In this document: positions 61,215 to 64,000 of the stretch, piece after piece
Layout: the number at the start of each line of letters is the position of its first letter
Position numbering within the stretch: position 1 is the stretch's first letter
Assembly (NCBI RefSeq): GCF_018122735.1
Contig: NZ_JAGRRD010000001.1
Coordinates: 2,063,262-2,127,261 of the forward strand
Direction: 5' to 3'
From: Azoarcus sp. L1K30
GTDB lineage: Bacteria; Pseudomonadota; Gammaproteobacteria; Burkholderiales; Rhodocyclaceae
DNA: 64,000 nucleotides
Notes under the pieces: model-generated
The model's database searches: none
The model's input: the letters and a program-made list of their open reading frames with translations, nothing else
Told to the model about the DNA's origin: nothing
Program-made: the position numbers and the translations under genes

Positions 61215-63843
61215 ATCCGGCCTCGGTTGTTCGCCGGGCCATCGCCTCGAGCGCCTCTGCTGGCATCGGACGGCCGAACAGGTAGCCCTGATAGGCATCG
61301 CAGCCCGCCTGCTCGAGGAAACTGCGCTGCGCTTCCGTTTCCACGCCTTCGGCAATCACGCTCAGGCCCATCGTGTGCCCCAGCGCAATCACCGTCTGCG
61401 CGATCGCGGCATCGTTAGGATCGATCAGTACATCACGTACGAAGGACTTGTCGATCTTGAGCTCGGTCAGGGGAAGCCGTTTGAGATAGGACAATGACGA
61501 ATAGCCGGTACCGAAATCATCGAGCGAGAATCTGACCCCGCGCTCACGCAAGACGCGCATGCGCGCGATCACGGTTTCGGCATCCTCAAGCAGCAGACTC
61601 TCGGTCAGTTCCAGACGCAGCAGTTCGGGCCGTGCGCCCGCCTGCGACAACGCAGTCATGACCTCGTCGCAGAATTCAGGGTGATGGAACTGGCGCGCAC
61701 TGACATTGACCGAGATGGCAAGCGACGCCAGTGCCGGATCATTCGCCCACGCGGCGAGATGGCTGCAGGCCGAGCGCAGCACCCAATGGCCCATTTCCAG
61801 AATCAGGCCGCTCTCTTCGGCCACGCCGATGAAACTGAGCGGCGATACCATGCCGCGCTGCGGATGCTGCCAACGCAAGAGCGCCTCCACACCCAGCCAG
61901 CGCCCTGCAGCGTTGACCTGAGGCTGAAAATGCAGCGACAACTGCCCCAGCGCAAGCGCGTCGCGCAGATCCGACTCGAGTGCTGCGCGCTCACTGAGCC
62001 GCGTCTGCATCGCGAGGCCAAAGAAGCTCAGGCGGTTGCGACCATCCGACTTCGCGTGATACATCGCCAGGTCGGCCCGTTTGAAGAGTTCGTCGGTGCC
62101 AGTATCGTGTCCGGCGAACAAGGTTGCGCCGATGCTGGCGGCACTTACGGCCTGGTTGCCGCCGAGTCCGTAGGGCTGATTGAGGGACTCGAGAATCTTG
62201 GCACCGATCGCCTTCGTCTGCGCCGTGGCTTCGTCCTCCTGCGCGCTCAGCCCCTCGACGATAACGACGAACTCGTCCCCCCCCAGACGCGCCACGGTGT
62301 CGCCCTCGCGCACCGCGGCCAGCAGACGGCTGGCAACTTCCTTCAACAGGAGATCGCCGAGGTCATGCCCCAGTGTGTCGTTGAGTGTCTTGAAGTTGTC
62401 CAGATCCAGAAACAGCAGGGCACCACGCTGACCGCTGCGGGTGCTGTGGGTCAGCGCACGCTGCAGCCGATCGCCGAGCAGACGACGGTTTGGCAGACCG
62501 GTGAGCGGATCGAAGAATGCCAGCGTATTGATGCGGTCCTCGGCATCCTTGAGCTCCCTGACCTGGGCATTGAGGCGCTCGGCATGGTCGCGCAAGGCCA
62601 TCTGATTGCGTTGCAGCATCTCGCGCATGCTCTCCTGCGCCTGCGCCAATTGCGCAATCTCCGCGATCGGGCTGGATATCGGCGCCGACGCATTGAAGTC
62701 CAGCGCGCCGATCCGCTTGCTCGATTCAGCCAGTGTTTCCAGCGGTTCCGCGATATTACGTGCCTGGGCATGGGCAACGATCGCCGCCGTCGCCAGCACC
62801 AGCACAAGGCCACCGCCAAGCGCAAGCGCCAACGTCGACCATCGCGGGGCGAAGTCCGAAGCGGGCGCGAAGACCAGCACCCACAACGACTGCGCCCCCA
62901 GCGCGTAAGGCTGCGCGCTGAGCAGCCAGCGCTCATCGCCGGAAACGAACCTGCGCACACGAAACGGTTTGCCATCTGCATGGGACCATTCCGCCACCGC
63001 GGCGGAGACCACATCGACACCGAGCGTATCCGCCGGCTGCAGCACCCGCTTGAACCACGCAGCCGCGCTCAAACCTTCGGGACGATTCGGCAGGCCGAGG
63101 ACGAGACCATCGTCGGTAACGATCAGCGCCATGCCGTGTTCGCCCACCCGTGCGCCGATCGTGGTCAACGACAGGTCGCGCAACATCAGGTCGAAGCCGA
63201 TGACGAAGTCACTGCCGTCGCTCAACATATTGCGCAGTGAAACCGTGATGCCAGGATCGCCCGTGGTGAAGAAGGTATAGGGTCGCGTCCAGTGCACCGA
63301 GCCGGGTGACGCGCCCGACACTGCGCCGACGAACCAGGGTCGCGAGCGAGGATCATAGTCCACACGCTCCCATCTGCTGGTAGCGCCGCCATCGGCCGAA
63401 ATATCGACAAAGTGCTGCAGTGTCCCCCGGTTCGGGATATCTGTCAGGCGGTTGCGCCACCCTCCGTCCGGTCGCTGCAGCAGCATCCATCCCTGACCGC
63501 TCGAGGTGCCCGCAACGATCGAGGTGACGTAGGGCGATGCAGACAGCAAGGGCATGAAATAACGATTGAACGGTGCGGGGTCATCAACGTCCGGCGCCCT
63601 GCCGCCAAACCAGCCTGCGCTGATTTCCAGCAATCGCTCCTGCGGCTCGAACGTCTGCCGCAAGCGGGCTTCCACGCGTTCGGTTGCAAGCTGGAATTCG
63701 CTTGCGGCGACCCGCTCGAGCACGGGCAACAAGCCAAGCGCGATAAAACCAAGCGTGACGACGAGCGAACTGACGCCGACAAGCAGCAGCGCCCGCACCA
63801 ATATGGTTTTGCGCAATGAAACGGCAAGGCGTCTGGAATCCAC
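61204..63843 (-). CDS. Membrane GGDEF-EAL protein with periplasmic Cache domain
   Basis: 879 residues. Two membrane helices (about 13-38 and 338-358) bracket a large periplasmic double-Cache-like sensor; then a HAMP-like linker, GGDEF domain (RLGGDEF at 519-525, inhibitory site REGD at 512-515) and EAL domain (GVEALLRW with E653; DDFGTGYSSL). Both catalytic domains look intact, so it may make or break c-di-GMP depending on the signal. The start is GTG 63843; no better codon is nearby. Confidence 0.92.
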   Translation of the reverse strand: MDSRRLAVSLRKTILVRALLLVGVSSLVVTLGFIALGLLPVLERVAASEFQLATERVEARLRQTFEPQERLLEISAGWFGGRAPDVDDPAPFNRYFMPLLSASPYVTSIVAGTSSGQGWMLLQRPDGGWRNRLTDIPNRGTLQHFVDISADGGATSRWERVDYDPRSRPWFVGAVSGASPGSVHWTRPYTFFTTGDPGITVSLRNMLSDGSDFVIGFDLMLRDLSLTTIGARVGEHGMALIVTDDGLVLGLPNRPEGLSAAAWFKRVLQPADTLGVDVVSAAVAEWSHADGKPFRVRRFVSGDERWLLSAQPYALGAQSLWVLVFAPASDFAPRWSTLALALGGGLVLVLATAAIVAHAQARNIAEPLETLAESSKRIGALDFNASAPISSPIAEIAQLAQAQESMREMLQRNQMALRDHAERLNAQVRELKDAEDRINTLAFFDPLTGLPNRRLLGDRLQRALTHSTRSGQRGALLFLDLDNFKTLNDTLGHDLGDLLLKEVASRLLAAVREGDTVARLGGDEFVVIVEGLSAQEDEATAQTKAIGAKILESLNQPYGLGGNQAVSAASIGATLFAGHDTGTDELFKRADLAMYHAKSDGRNRLSFFGLAMQTRLSERAALESDLRDALALGQLSLHFQPQVNAAGRWLGVEALLRWQHPQRGMVSPLSFIGVAEESGLILEMGHWVLRSACSHLAAWANDPALASLAISVNVSARQFHHPEFCDEVMTALSQAGARPELLRLELTESLLLEDAETVIARMRVLRERGVRFSLDDFGTGYSSLSYLKRLPLTELKIDKSFVRDVLIDPNDAAIAQTVIALGHTMGLSVIAEGVETEAQRSFLEQAGCDAYQGYLFGRPMPAEALEAMARRTTEAGFIG

Positions 63844-63884
63844 GTCAGCCAGATCTCCGAACAGTCATTCGCATGCCCTGCACC

Positions 63885-64000
63885 TTACCCCGTTCCCTCA
63901 TCGACCACACCTGCGGGCATGTGCTGCAGCAACAAGGCCAGCGCCTCGGCATAGCGGAAGGCGCGCATGTGGCGTTCGAAGCGCGCGTAGTCGGTACCGA
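63885..64000 (-). CDS. 3' end of an unidentified gene
   Basis: An open frame enters from the right edge on the minus strand and stops at 63885. The 37 visible residues (…TDYARFERHMRAFRYAEALALL…) are helical; they resemble the last helices of a histidine-phosphotransfer domain or a response-regulator/hybrid-kinase tail, but this is too short to be firm. It would lie upstream of the GGDEF-EAL gene and could be co-transcribed with it. Confidence 0.55.
   Translation of the reverse strand, partial: GTDYARFERHMRAFRYAEALALLLQHMPAGVVDEGTG

Overview
The window is a contiguous, gene-dense piece of a GC-rich betaproteobacterial chromosome. The tmRNA tag (ANDERFALAA), the gene orders glyA-nrdR-ribD, rhodanese-grxC-secB-gpsA-trmL and tkt-gap-pgk-pyk-fba, and the red-type RuBisCO operon with cbbX all fit the Rhodocyclales (Thauera/Azoarcus/Zoogloeaceae-like). 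That placement is inference from gene content, not from a database search. Almost everything is core metabolism. I see no prophage, transposase, CRISPR array or tRNA; the only stable RNA is tmRNA, plus one strong small-RNA candidate.

Layout. 1-3.5 kb: two OmpA-family genes flanking an MTA/SAH-type deaminase, then ubiG. 3.5-4.4 kb: tmRNA and a gene-free stretch. 4.4-8.5 kb: a TRAP transporter (binding protein, small and large permease) coupled to a histidine phosphatase. 8.6-11.5 kb: glyA, nrdR, ribD. 11.6-15.6 kb, minus strand: envC, ctpA, a conserved small protein and a MoeB/ThiF-like adenylyltransferase. 15.8-18.8 kb: ArsR regulator, rhodanese, grxC, secB, SH3 protein, gpsA. 18.9-24.7 kb: trmL, comF, bioB, bioC, a HAD nucleotidase, hemB, the small-RNA candidate and engB. 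24.7-34.9 kb: cytochrome c4, ferritin-like protein, moeA, rpiA, phoU, yggX, a diguanylate cyclase, argA, polyphosphate:AMP phosphotransferase, rsmE.

35.0-58.2 kb is the centre of the window. A first block carries an inositol-monophosphatase-family gene, a small unknown gene, a phosphoribulokinase, transketolase, GAPDH, pgk, pyk and class II aldolase. Then come a gamma-glutamylcyclotransferase, a c-heme-linked diguanylate cyclase and cbbR. Divergent from cbbR is a complete operon cbbL-cbbS-cbbX-cbbF-cbbP-cbbT-cbbG-cbbA. The order phosphatase-PRK-TKT-GAPDH-(...)-FBA is the same in both blocks, so the cell has two colinear sets of Calvin-cycle genes. Only the second has RuBisCO; only the first has pgk (rpiA lies elsewhere in the window). 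The operon also has hairpins between cbbS and cbbX and an inverted pair of palindromic repeats between cbbP and cbbT.

58.2-64 kb: a small phasin-like gene with a clear promoter and a palindromic operator over the predicted transcription start, an RlmN-like radical SAM methyltransferase, a PrpF-family isomerase, a GGDEF-EAL membrane protein, and the 3' end of an unidentified gene. Three c-di-GMP enzymes in 64 kb, one beside cbbR, suggest tight coupling of redox state, autotrophy and lifestyle; this is inference.
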